From: Alkalibacillus silvisoli
GTDB lineage: Bacteria; Bacillota; Bacilli; Bacillales; Alkalibacillaceae
Direction of reading: 5' to 3'
Length of the DNA: 64,000 nt
Assembly: GCF_039521975.1 (NCBI RefSeq)
Contig: NZ_BAAACZ010000024.1
Span: forward strand, 1 to 64,000
Positions 42,309 through 50,349 of this stretch are shown here, one piece after another. The translations under genes and the position numbers were made by a program. The stretch's first letter is position 1; the number at the start of each line of letters is the position of its first letter. The notes under the pieces were generated by a model, which did no database searches, was not told where the DNA came from, and was given only the letters and a program-made list of their open reading frames with translations.

Positions 42309-42566
42309 TTAAACGCTGCTTTTTTCTCTATATTTCTTCTTCGTCGCTTCACCACCTCTCAGATGCCTGATTGACTTGTGGTAGTCAAGTACATCTTTCA
42401 CTTGTTTTGCTAAGGCGGGATTAATGTTCGGTAAGCGCTCGGTAAGGTCTTTATGAACCGTACTTTTTGATACGCCGAACTCTTTTGCGATAACGCGCAC
42501 CGTATTACGCGTATCCAGTAAATGCTCTGCAATCTTGATCGTTCTCTCTTTGATGTAATCGTGCAA
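42309..42566 (-). CDS. spoIIID: Sporulation regulator SpoIIID
   Basis: 85 aa, TTG start at 42566 eight bases after AGGAGG. MHDYIKERTIKIAEHLLDT, then the helix-turn-helix VRVIAKEFGVSKSTVHKDLTERLP (23-46) and YHKSIRHLRGGEATKKKY, nearly the same as B. subtilis SpoIIID. DNA-binding switch factor of the mother cell. A sigma-E-type promoter lies upstream, in accord with its known control. Confidence 0.96.
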   Translation of the reverse strand: MHDYIKERTIKIAEHLLDTRNTVRVIAKEFGVSKSTVHKDLTERLPNINPALAKQVKDVLDYHKSIRHLRGGEATKKKYREKSSV

Positions 42567-42611
42567 ATCACTCGCCTCCTGTGATGTTCACTCTTAGGGT
42601 GTAGATAGTAC

Positions 42612-42640
42612 ATTTTATTCACCGCCGTATAGGAATATGA
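42612..42640 (-). promoter_or_regulatory. Sigma-E-type promoter of spoIIID
   Basis: Minus strand: TCATATT (42640-42634), 14-base spacer, AATAAAAT (42619-42612). The -35 fits kmATATT exactly and the -10 agrees with CATACAnT at most positions. Confidence 0.6.
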
Positions 42641-42740
42641 TATAAATAGGCAGGAGAGAAATCTTTTACTAAAAATGAGAGGGAGTAGCTTTTAAACATC
42701 ATAAAAAGAGCACCGTTGATTTAGCCCACCTTAACAACAC

Positions 42741-42771
42741 AAAAAAGCCTCGCTAAGTGCGAGACTTTTTT
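42741..42771 (-). terminator. spoIIQ terminator
   Basis: AGCCTCGC with GCGAGACT (42746-42753, 42759-42766; one mismatch) and six Ts on the minus strand, 22 bases after the spoIIQ stop. Confidence 0.8.
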
Positions 42772-42792
42772 GATGGGTGATGGCTTACTGTT

Positions 42793-43476
42793 TTACTGGA
42801 ATCCTGGATTTACAGGTTCACCATCTTCAATTAGTTGGAAGTGTACTTTACTCACATCAGATTCTGAATAAACATTTTCACCTGATAAACCAATGTTATC
42901 ACCTTGACTTAGTTCATCACCTTCTTCAACTTCAACCTCGGAAAGGCTGGCGTAAACTGTCATGCGCTCTTCACCGTGTTCAACTTCAACTGTTTGACCT
43001 AATAGATCATCGTCTTTTACTTCGACAACGGTTCCACTAAGTGATACAATCACCTCAAACGGTTCACCGTCACTTGAAGTAATATCAACACCTTGGCTTT
43101 GGTAGTATTGATTATTGTAGAAAATTAATGCATCTTCTTGATCCTCTGCAGATGCTTCAACATCATAGAAGTTAGTTATGATTTCTGTGCGGTCACCTAA
43201 AAGTACTGGCAATACGAGCTCTTCTTGGTCCGCTACTACCGGTTCAGCCTCATCACCTTCAGCAGCTTCTTGTTGTTGATCGATGAGGTCATTTTGTTCA
43301 ACTTGCCAATTATAGTCTTCTTGCTCAGCCTCATCTGTGCCAGCTAACTGATAAATCAATACCCCTGCTAACACGACAGTCACTAAAGTAATGTAAAGTG
43401 TTGGATAAAACCAACGTTGACGTGAGAGCTTTTTCCACTTCGATTCGCGGAAAGTCCTTCTTTCCTTTTCATTCAT
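42793..43476 (-). CDS. spoIIQ: Forespore engulfment protein SpoIIQ
   Basis: 227 aa, start at 43476. One membrane helix (about 23-45), a Glu-rich linker, then an M23/LytM-type domain (about 120-227). It binds SpoIIIAH across the two membranes during engulfment. Metal ligands of active M23 peptidases are missing: HxxxD reads SQGVD and HxH reads KVH, so no endopeptidase activity is expected, which is also the state of B. subtilis SpoIIQ. Between spoIID and spoIIID as in B. subtilis. Confidence 0.93.
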   Translation of the reverse strand: MNEKERRTFRESKWKKLSRQRWFYPTLYITLVTVVLAGVLIYQLAGTDEAEQEDYNWQVEQNDLIDQQQEAAEGDEAEPVVADQEELVLPVLLGDRTEIITNFYDVEASAEDQEDALIFYNNQYYQSQGVDITSSDGEPFEVIVSLSGTVVEVKDDDLLGQTVEVEHGEERMTVYASLSEVEVEEGDELSQGDNIGLSGENVYSESDVSKVHFQLIEDGEPVNPGFQ

Positions 43477-43496
43477 TTTTCATCACCTCAGCAACC

Positions 43497-43525
43497 ATTC
43501 TGAACCGATTAGCAAAATTATATAC
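43497..43525 (-). promoter_or_regulatory. Sigma-F-type promoter of spoIIQ
   Basis: Minus strand: GTATA (43525-43521), 15-base spacer, GTTCAGAAT (43505-43497). The -10 departs from GGnnAnAnT only in the second base. Same layout as upstream of spoIIR. The start codon is 20 bases on. Confidence 0.45.
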
Positions 43526-43600
43526 ATAGAAGTTGAAATTTTTTCTAAAATTTGTGAGTAACCACTACATTTTAGGACAAAATAAGCTTTTGGCCTGAGG

Positions 43601-43790
43601 TGAGCGCTGATAAACTCGTCCGAGCGCTGATAAACTCGTCCGAGCGCTGATAAACTCGCCCGAGAGCTGATAAATTCGCCCAAACGCTGATAAATTCGCC
43701 CGAGCGCTGATAAGTCCATCGCGAGCGCTGATAAACTCCCGCGAGCGCCGATAAATTCCCGCGAGCGCTGATAAATTCCCGCGATCACTA
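43601..43790. repeat. 20-bp tandem repeat array 3 (about 9-10 units)
   Basis: Nine or ten blocks with a period of 20, type CGAGCGCTGATAAATTCGCC. The six left units end in TCGTC/TCGCC/CCATC, and the three right units in TCCCG, so the array has two sub-families. No unique spacers. The open frames crossing it are by-products of a period that is not a multiple of three. Confidence 0.92.
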
Positions 43791-43813
43791 ATCATCCACA
43801 CTCCCATAACAAA

Positions 43814-43850
43814 ATAAATCCCACCCTCCATAACTGAGAGTGGGATTTTT
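43814..43850 (-). terminator. spoIID terminator
   Basis: ATCCCAC-CTC (43818-43828) pairs with GAGAGTGGGAT (43836-43846), one mismatch; T-rich on both sides. It lies immediately after the spoIID stop. Confidence 0.75.
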
Positions 43851-43851
43851 C

Positions 43852-44832
43852 TTATAATACATGTTCTAGCGTTTCTATTTCTACACCTTGGTAATAGTGT
43901 TTCACAATATCATGGTATGTGTTCCCAGATTGTGCCATGCCATTGGCTCCGTATTGGCTCATTCCAACACCGTGGCCGAATCCATTTGTTTTAAAAATGA
44001 TATGATCGGCTTTGGCTTCAATGGTAAAGTCATTTGATCTTAAATCTAATTTTTCCCTGATTTCTCTTCCACTAAAAGTTTCGCCATTAACGGTGATTTC
44101 TTGAATTCGATTACTTTCGGTGCGTGTAGTATTTGTTACTTCAAATGAGTTACCTTCTAATCCGAGCTGTTGCAACACTTCTTGATAAGTAAAAATTTCT
44201 TGGTCGCGGTAAACGGGTGACTGCTCATCCCAAGGGCTTGAAACACTTCTTAAATATGGGATTTCATTTTGCCAATAATCTTCTGCATTTTCAGTATACC
44301 CATTACTAGTTGAAAAGAAGGCAGCCGTGATCGGACTTCCATCATATGTGATCACTTCACCAGCAGTTTCTTGAACGGCTTGGTCGATTTTATTCATATT
44401 ACCTGAATAATCAACCCCCCAAACTTCTCTTAATTCATCTTCTGATTGAAAAACTTGATGTTCTACTGTATCTGTTACGTGGTGTTCTTGTTCAGGGTCA
44501 TCATGAAGGATTCTTTGTACAATATATGTTCTTGCTGCTAATGCCTGTGCTTTTAATGCCTCCATTTCAAAGTCAGCGGGAATTTCAGAAGCTACAACTA
44601 ATGCCACATAATCTTCAAGTGGTACAGATTCTATTTGATCTGTTGCTTCTCGCAACACTTCGACCATAATGTCTGAATTCTCACCACTTGCGCTCACATA
44701 CTCTGTAGATTCATCGATCGAAATATGTTCATTTTCTGTCGCAGCTTCAGCAAAGGGTATGACGATTAATGTTGGAATAACAGTAATCACAGCTAATAAG
44801 ATAATTCCTAGTATCAATCCTTGTCGCCTCAA
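43852..44832 (-). CDS. spoIID: Stage II sporulation protein D
   Basis: 326 aa, TTG start at 44832 eight bases after AAGGAGG. One membrane helix (about 4-30), then the SpoIID domain: VPLEDYVALVVASEIPADFEMEALKAQALAARTYIV (starting near 75) and the C-terminal GFGHGVGMSQYGANGMA. It is a lytic transglycosylase needed for septal peptidoglycan thinning and engulfment, working with SpoIIM and SpoIIP. Confidence 0.95.
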   Translation of the reverse strand: MRRQGLILGIILLAVITVIPTLIVIPFAEAATENEHISIDESTEYVSASGENSDIMVEVLREATDQIESVPLEDYVALVVASEIPADFEMEALKAQALAARTYIVQRILHDDPEQEHHVTDTVEHQVFQSEDELREVWGVDYSGNMNKIDQAVQETAGEVITYDGSPITAAFFSTSNGYTENAEDYWQNEIPYLRSVSSPWDEQSPVYRDQEIFTYQEVLQQLGLEGNSFEVTNTTRTESNRIQEITVNGETFSGREIREKLDLRSNDFTIEAKADHIIFKTNGFGHGVGMSQYGANGMAQSGNTYHDIVKHYYQGVEIETLEHVL

Positions 44833-44906
44833 TGTTTAATCCTCCTTCAACATTTCAATATTCACATCTAGTAATATCTTTATTCACTGTGTTGAATTAA
44901 TAGAAC

Positions 44907-44941
44907 TAAAAAAAAGAGAAGCGTTTAATCAACGCCTCTCT
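44907..44941 (-). terminator. murA terminator
   Basis: AGAGA-GCGTT (44915-44925) pairs with AACGC-TCTCT (44931-44941), followed by eight Ts on the minus strand, immediately after the murA stop. Confidence 0.9.
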
Positions 44942-44950
44942 CTTATACTA

Positions 44951-46252
44951 TTAACTAGATTGCATCATAGAATCATTTGAAGGATTATGCTTTTGTTCAT
45001 AAACACGTTCAATGTTAGCGCCAAGACCTTTCAGCTTTCCAACAAAATCGACATAACCGCGGTCTAAGTGTTTTAATTCTGTTACAGCTGTTCGACCTTC
45101 TGAAACTAACCCTGCTAAAATCAGTGCTGCTGCTGCGCGTAAATCTGTAGCTGAAACTTCAGCACCTTGTAATGTTACAGGACCTTCGATAATGGCACTT
45201 CGACCTTCGATTTTGGCTTTCGCATTCATTCTCCTAAACTCTTCAACATGCATAAAACGGTTTTCAAATACTGTTTCAGTGAGCACACTCGTGCCATGCG
45301 CTCTCATCGTTAACGTCATTAATTGAGCTTGCAAATCCGTTGGAAACCCAGGGTATGGTAATGTCTTAATATCAATTGGTTTTAGTTCATCTGTTCCAAT
45401 AACTCGAACACTATTTTCATACTCCTCGATTTTAACACCCATTTCCTTCATCTTTGCTATTAATGAACGAAGATGAGCAGGAATTGCACCTTCTACAATT
45501 ATATCACCACCAGTGATCGCACCAGCTACCATAAATGTCCCTGCTTCGATTCTGTCAGGAATAATGGTATGTTCTACACCTTGTAGTGAAGGTACACCTT
45601 CAATTCGAATGGTCTCGGTACCAGCACCAATGACTTTACCACCCATTTGGTTAATAAAGTTAGCTAAGTCAACAATCTCAGGTTCACGAGCACAGTTTTC
45701 AATAATTGTGGTGCCTTCTGCTAGTGCTGCAGCCATCATTAAGTTTTCTGTTGCCCCAACACTAGGGAAATCTAAATAAATTCGAGCTCCGTGTAAACGG
45801 CCATTAGCAAATGCTTCGACATAACCATTCCCAACCTCAATAGTTGCCCCCATTGCTTCTAATCCTTTAAGGTGTTGATCTATTGGTCTAGATCCAATTG
45901 CACACCCACCTGGCATCGCCACTTTTGCATGACCATACCTTGCTAATAAAGGTCCTAATACTAAAACGGACGCGCGCATTTTACGAACATATTCAAATGG
46001 TGTTTTAGTTTTCAGTTCATTTGCTGCATCTATATATAACGAATTTTCCTCACGTAGTATATTCACATTCATATATCTTAATACTTCACTTATTGTATCT
46101 ACATCAGCCAAAGCTGGTACTTGCTTTAGTGTTGTCTTGCCCTTACTTGCCATAATCGTTGCTGCGATGACGGGTAAAACAGCATTTTTAGCACCTTCCA
46201 CTTTAACGGTGCCAGTCAATCTATTACCTCCAGATACGATGATTTTTTCCAA
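44951..46252 (-). CDS. murA: UDP-GlcNAc 1-carboxyvinyltransferase MurA
   Basis: 433 aa, start at 46252. First committed step of peptidoglycan synthesis, adding enolpyruvate from PEP to UDP-GlcNAc. EKIIVSGGNRLTGTVKVEGAK at the start, catalytic Cys117 in MPGGCAIGSRPIDQH, and EGRTAVTELKHLDRGYVDF near the end. Position between ywmB and spoIID marks it as the MurAA copy. A C-terminal extension KHNPSNDSMMQSS is short and disordered. Confidence 0.95.
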   Translation of the reverse strand: MEKIIVSGGNRLTGTVKVEGAKNAVLPVIAATIMASKGKTTLKQVPALADVDTISEVLRYMNVNILREENSLYIDAANELKTKTPFEYVRKMRASVLVLGPLLARYGHAKVAMPGGCAIGSRPIDQHLKGLEAMGATIEVGNGYVEAFANGRLHGARIYLDFPSVGATENLMMAAALAEGTTIIENCAREPEIVDLANFINQMGGKVIGAGTETIRIEGVPSLQGVEHTIIPDRIEAGTFMVAGAITGGDIIVEGAIPAHLRSLIAKMKEMGVKIEEYENSVRVIGTDELKPIDIKTLPYPGFPTDLQAQLMTLTMRAHGTSVLTETVFENRFMHVEEFRRMNAKAKIEGRSAIIEGPVTLQGAEVSATDLRAAAALILAGLVSEGRTAVTELKHLDRGYVDFVGKLKGLGANIERVYEQKHNPSNDSMMQSS

Positions 46253-46287
46253 TATCTTTCCCTCCGTGTCGATAGTCCGTATGTTAT

Positions 46288-46950
46288 TTAATATTCAATA
46301 ACGAGGATAGGTGTGCCGATTGTTACGGTATTTTTTTGTTTCTCCTCTTCGCGAATGGCTAATTGAATATTCATCTTCTCATTTTCTAATGGAATATAAG
46401 AACTAATTTGATCAGTATAGCCACTAAAAACGGATAACTGATCTTCTATAATACTATTCGTCAAATCTAGTCGAAAATCCTGTTTAAATTTTTCTAAAAA
46501 CAAATTACGATCTATTTTATCATTAATTAGCGATTGAAAGCATGAGTAAACATACCCATTTTCATAAAATGGCTCTAACGGCAAATTTGATAAATAATTT
46601 AATGTTTGATCGTAAATATCTTCACTCCACTGATCACTACTAATTCGATAAACCAACTGTAATGTATTAGGGCTAACCTCGACTGTATATAAATATTCGT
46701 CAAGTGTTTCCTCTATATGAGGGTGTTTATCCTTAATTTGGTTATTTAAAACCTTTTTTCTATCTAAAATTTCTTTCTTTTCCCCATTTAGCTTCATCGT
46801 TATTTCAAATGACTGAACATCCCAGTCTTGTTCAATAACATAATCCGCTAAAACTTCAAAATCTGTAGTCATAGCTGCTTCATTACTAGATTGATAGAAT
46901 ACTGATTGTCCTATTAGAACAATCATTACTAATGCCATTATGATCCGCAT
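46288..46950 (-). CDS. ywmB: YwmB-like secreted protein
   Basis: 220 aa from ATG at 46950 after GGGGGAG; the in-frame start at 46986 is 12 codons earlier and lacks a good ribosome site. Signal peptide or anchor (MRIIMALVMIVLIGQSVFY), then a domain of the YwmB/TATA-box-binding-like family with VEVSPNTLQLVYRIS. Function unknown. Position next to murA matches B. subtilis. Confidence 0.85.
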   Translation of the reverse strand: MRIIMALVMIVLIGQSVFYQSSNEAAMTTDFEVLADYVIEQDWDVQSFEITMKLNGEKKEILDRKKVLNNQIKDKHPHIEETLDEYLYTVEVSPNTLQLVYRISSDQWSEDIYDQTLNYLSNLPLEPFYENGYVYSCFQSLINDKIDRNLFLEKFKQDFRLDLTNSIIEDQLSVFSGYTDQISSYIPLENEKMNIQLAIREEEKQKNTVTIGTPILVIEY

Positions 46951-47131
46951 GGACAGCTCCCCCTTTTTAATAACAGGATGGTCCATGCGATTGATTTTTA
47001 AACATAAGTTATTTCGACAGTTAATTTATCTATTAAACTATTTGTTTTGGTGATGCTTAGTTCGGTGTACTTTTATGATAAGGGCTTATCTCTTATCGTA
47101 AGTCACACCAAGCTGATACCATTAGAATGGT

Positions 47132-47365
47132 TTACAAAAAGTAAGATAGTTGTTGCGACCAATTGATAAAGTCTAAGAAGAAATTACTAACAGTCGTTCC
47201 AAGTGCAACAGTTAGGAAAATTAATAAGATCTTACTTTCTGTCTCTTTATTCTTTTTAAATAAGACTTGGATATTAATTGATTCTAATGCTTTCCAAGCT
47301 AAAATTATGAAAATAATATGTGACGCCATGCCAACTAAGGCATCAACTGCGTTATCTATAAACAT
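47132..47365 (-). CDS. DUF1146 membrane protein (YwzB-like)
   Basis: 77 aa, ATG at 47365. Two membrane helices (about 12-32 and 46-66) joined by a charged loop, FKKNKETESKI. Belongs to the DUF1146 family always found between the ATP synthase operon and ywmB-murA in Bacillaceae. Role not known. Confidence 0.85.
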   Translation of the reverse strand: MFIDNAVDALVGMASHIIFIILAWKALESINIQVLFKKNKETESKILLIFLTVALGTTVSNFFLDFINWSQQLSYFL

Positions 47366-47524
47366 CTTAACACCTCTTCACCTTATTATGTATTACAATT
47401 TATGACACTTTTGTGCATTGCCCAGGAAATATCGACACGGTAATTAGTATTTCCCTATATTTACGGTTCTATTTCCACCTTTAATTTAACATTAGGTCCA
47501 TTAATCACTTTATTAGGGGATATT

Positions 47525-47557
47525 GAAAAAAGATCTGACCGTAGGCGGCCAGATCTT
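47525..47557 (-). terminator. ATP synthase operon terminator
   Basis: AAGATCTG (47530-47537) pairs with CAGATCTT (47550-47557), with further GC pairing inside and TTTTT after it on the minus strand. It starts three bases after the atpC stop. Confidence 0.9.
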
Positions 47558-47559
47558 CT

Positions 47560-47961
47560 TTATTTGTTGACAACTTCTAAACGGTTCGTTGCACGGTTAA
47601 GTGCTAGTTTTGCACGTTTAAAGTCTATTTCTTCTGATTTTGTTTGATTTACGCGCTCTTCTGCACGTTGTTTCGCAGATTCAGCACGATCTACGTCAAT
47701 TTCAGAAGGTTTTTCTGCAGCTTGTGCCAAGATTGTGACTTGATCAGGGCGTACCTCTAAAAAGCCGCCACTTACAGCTACAAATTCAGTTTTGCCTTGT
47801 TTCTTTAATCGAACTGCACTAATGGTTAGAGGAGCAACTAATGGGATGTGACCTGGTAAGATCCCCAATTCGCCACCTTCTGCTCTAACGCTTACCATTT
47901 CAAATGATTCTTCTAGTACAGGGCCATCAGGAGTGACAACACTCACAGTTAGTGTTTTCAA
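47560..47961 (-). CDS. atpC: F1 ATP synthase epsilon subunit
   Basis: 133 aa, start at 47961. N-terminal beta-sandwich (LTVSVVTPDGPVLEE, GELGILPGHIPLVAPL, VSGGFLEVRPDQVTILA) and a C-terminal helical hairpin that can block the rotor. Links rotor to the central stalk. Last gene of the atp operon. Confidence 0.96.
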   Translation of the reverse strand: MKTLTVSVVTPDGPVLEESFEMVSVRAEGGELGILPGHIPLVAPLTISAVRLKKQGKTEFVAVSGGFLEVRPDQVTILAQAAEKPSEIDVDRAESAKQRAEERVNQTKSEEIDFKRAKLALNRATNRLEVVNK

Positions 47962-48017
47962 TCTTACCCCTCCTTGGGCACTAATTAAGCGACAAGATAA
48001 TGCCGCTTAATGTCCCA

Positions 48018-49415
48018 TTATTGTTCCAGTTGATTAGCGTTTTCAACAACTTCTTCAATACGTCCAACTAGACGGAACGCATCTTCTGGTAAGTCATCAT
48101 GCTTACCATCTAAGATCTCTTTGAATCCTTTAACTGTTTCTTGAACAGGTACGTATGACCCTTGCTGTCCTGTGAACTGCTCAGCTACGTGGAAGTTCTG
48201 AGATAAGAAGAACTGAATACGACGTGCACGGCTTACAGTTTGCTTATCTTCTTCAGTCAACTCGTCCATACCTAGGATTGCAATGATATCTTGTAATTCT
48301 TTATAACGCTGTAACGTTTTCTGTACTTCACGCGCCACATCATAGTGCTCTTCACCTACGATATGCGGGTCAAGGGCACGAGACGTTGATGATAGCGGGT
48401 CTACCGCTGGGTAAATACCTTGCTCTGATAACTTACGCTCTAGGTTAGTTGTTGCATCTAAGTGAGCGAAAGTTGTTGCTGGAGCCGGGTCTGTATAGTC
48501 ATCGGCAGGTACGTATACAGCTTGGATCGATGTGATCGAACCTTTCTTAGTTGATGTAATACGTTCCTGTAATTGACCCATTTCTGTTGATAGTGTTGGC
48601 TGATAACCAACGGCTGATGGCATACGACCTAATAGGGCTGATACTTCTGTTCCGGCTTGAGTAAAGCGGAAGATGTTGTCAATGAACAATAATACGTCTT
48701 GACCTTCTTCATCACGGAAGTATTCTGCCATTGTTAGACCTGTTAATGCTACACGCATACGTGCACCTGGTGGTTCGTTCATCTGACCGAATACCATTGC
48801 TGTCTGCTTAATTACTCCAGAATCGCTCATTTCATAGTAAAGGTCGTTACCTTCACGTGTACGCTCACCAACACCTGCGAATACTGAAATACCGCTGTGC
48901 TCTTGTGCGATGTTGTTAATAAGCTCTTGGATTAAAACGGTTTTACCTACACCTGCACCACCGAATAGACCGATCTTACCACCTTTTACATAAGGTGCTA
49001 ATAAGTCTACTACTTTAATTCCTGTTTCAAGGATTTCAGTTTCAGTCGCTAAGTCTTCAAACTTAGGAGCTTGACGGTGAATTGGGTCACGACGTGTATC
49101 TTGTGAAACAGGTTCAGCTAAGTCAATTTCACCACCTGTTACGTTGAATACACGACCTAGAGTATCATTACCTACAGGTACACTGATTGGAGCACCTGTG
49201 TTTTCAACTTCCATACCACGGACTAGACCATCACTAGAGTCCATCGCGATGGTACGAACTGAATCATCGCCAAGGTGTAAAGCAACTTCAAGTACTAATT
49301 CCGTTTCACTTTCACCTTTTACGATTAGGGCGTTATAAATTTCAGGTAATTGGCCGCTGTCGAACTTTACGTCTACTACCGGTCCCATAACCTGTGTTAT
49401 ACGTCCGTTACTCAT
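48018..49415 (-). CDS. atpD: F1 ATP synthase beta subunit
   Basis: 465 aa, start at 49415. Catalytic subunit. Walker A GGAGVGKTVLIQEL (about 151-164), catalytic Glu in GVGERTREGNDLY, Walker B VLLFIDNIFRF and the DELSEED-region variant DELTEEDKQTV. Length is normal. Confidence 0.97.
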   Translation of the reverse strand: MSNGRITQVMGPVVDVKFDSGQLPEIYNALIVKGESETELVLEVALHLGDDSVRTIAMDSSDGLVRGMEVENTGAPISVPVGNDTLGRVFNVTGGEIDLAEPVSQDTRRDPIHRQAPKFEDLATETEILETGIKVVDLLAPYVKGGKIGLFGGAGVGKTVLIQELINNIAQEHSGISVFAGVGERTREGNDLYYEMSDSGVIKQTAMVFGQMNEPPGARMRVALTGLTMAEYFRDEEGQDVLLFIDNIFRFTQAGTEVSALLGRMPSAVGYQPTLSTEMGQLQERITSTKKGSITSIQAVYVPADDYTDPAPATTFAHLDATTNLERKLSEQGIYPAVDPLSSTSRALDPHIVGEEHYDVAREVQKTLQRYKELQDIIAILGMDELTEEDKQTVSRARRIQFFLSQNFHVAEQFTGQQGSYVPVQETVKGFKEILDGKHDDLPEDAFRLVGRIEEVVENANQLEQ

Positions 49416-49451
49416 CCTTTTCCCTCCTAACTGCTCATATCCAAAAACGTT

Positions 49452-50312
49452 CTATTCAAGTGCTGCTGCACCACCGACAATCTCTGAAATTTCTTGAGTA
49501 ATGGCTGCTTGACGCGCACGGTTATATGAAAGCGTTAATTCATCAATTCGGTCTTCCGCGTTGTCAGTTGCGTTACGCATCGCTGTCATTCTCGATGCGT
49601 GTTCACTTGCCTTACCGTCTAATAAGGCACCATACACAAGGCTTTCAGCGTATTGTGGCAGTAGTGTTTCTAATATTTGTTCTTGGTTTGGCTCATACTC
49701 GTACATGCTGCTTTGTTTTTCGCCTACATCAATATCAGTAAGTGGTAAAACCTTCGTTTCTTTTACTTCTTGATTAATGGCACTAATAAAGTGGTTGTAG
49801 AATAGGTTTAACTCATCAACACCTTCATCAGCAAATAAATTCACAGCATAGTTTGCAATGTCTTTGATCTCAGCAAAACTTGGTTGGTCTGGTAGTCCTA
49901 TAATTTCATGCGCAATTGGTAGTTCGCGCTTTTTACAGAAATCACGGCCTACTTTACCGACTGGAATCACGACATAATCATCTTTTGATGGATGGCGCTC
50001 TTCAATTGTTTGAAACAGCTTACGTAACACGTTCGTGTTGTAAGGACCTGCTAAACCACGATCTGATGTGATTACGATATAGCCTGTCTTTTTAACAGGT
50101 CGTGAAATTAGCATGGGATGGTCGACATCTGTGTTACCACTCGCAATACTTTTAACGACTTCTTGAATCTTTTCCATGTATGGTACGAATGATTTTGCAT
50201 TTTCTTCTGCTTTATTAAGCTTTGAAGCTGACACCATTTCCATTGCTTTTGTAATCTGTTTCGTATTCGAGGTCGAACTAATTCGCGCCTTTAAATCACG
50301 TAAAGATGCCAC
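49452..50312 (-). CDS. atpG: F1 ATP synthase gamma subunit
   Basis: 286 aa, start at 50312. N-terminal rotor helix MASLRDLKARISSTSNTKQITKAMEMVSASKL and C-terminal helix TDNAEDRIDELTLSYNRARQAAITQEI, the two long helices inside the alpha3beta3 ring. Confidence 0.96.
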   Translation of the reverse strand: MASLRDLKARISSTSNTKQITKAMEMVSASKLNKAEENAKSFVPYMEKIQEVVKSIASGNTDVDHPMLISRPVKKTGYIVITSDRGLAGPYNTNVLRKLFQTIEERHPSKDDYVVIPVGKVGRDFCKKRELPIAHEIIGLPDQPSFAEIKDIANYAVNLFADEGVDELNLFYNHFISAINQEVKETKVLPLTDIDVGEKQSSMYEYEPNQEQILETLLPQYAESLVYGALLDGKASEHASRMTAMRNATDNAEDRIDELTLSYNRARQAAITQEISEIVGGAAALE

Positions 50313-50349
50313 AACGTCTCACCACCTTTTCTAGAGACTTGTTTCCTTA

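Larger units (their letters stand above)
43477..43851. other. 375-base gap between spoIID and spoIIQ
   Basis: Contains the spoIIQ promoter (43497-43525), the 20-bp repeat array 3 (43601-43790) and the spoIID terminator (43814-43850). No gene. Confidence 0.7.

Noticed and set aside
43601..43790. CRISPR array
   Set aside because: Units follow each other directly with no unique spacers and there are no cas genes.
43483..43831. Open frames coding for repeated ...ISAR.SLSALGR... peptides
   Set aside because: They are the 20-bp array read through three frames; no ribosome site, and the repeat changes by single bases without regard to codons.
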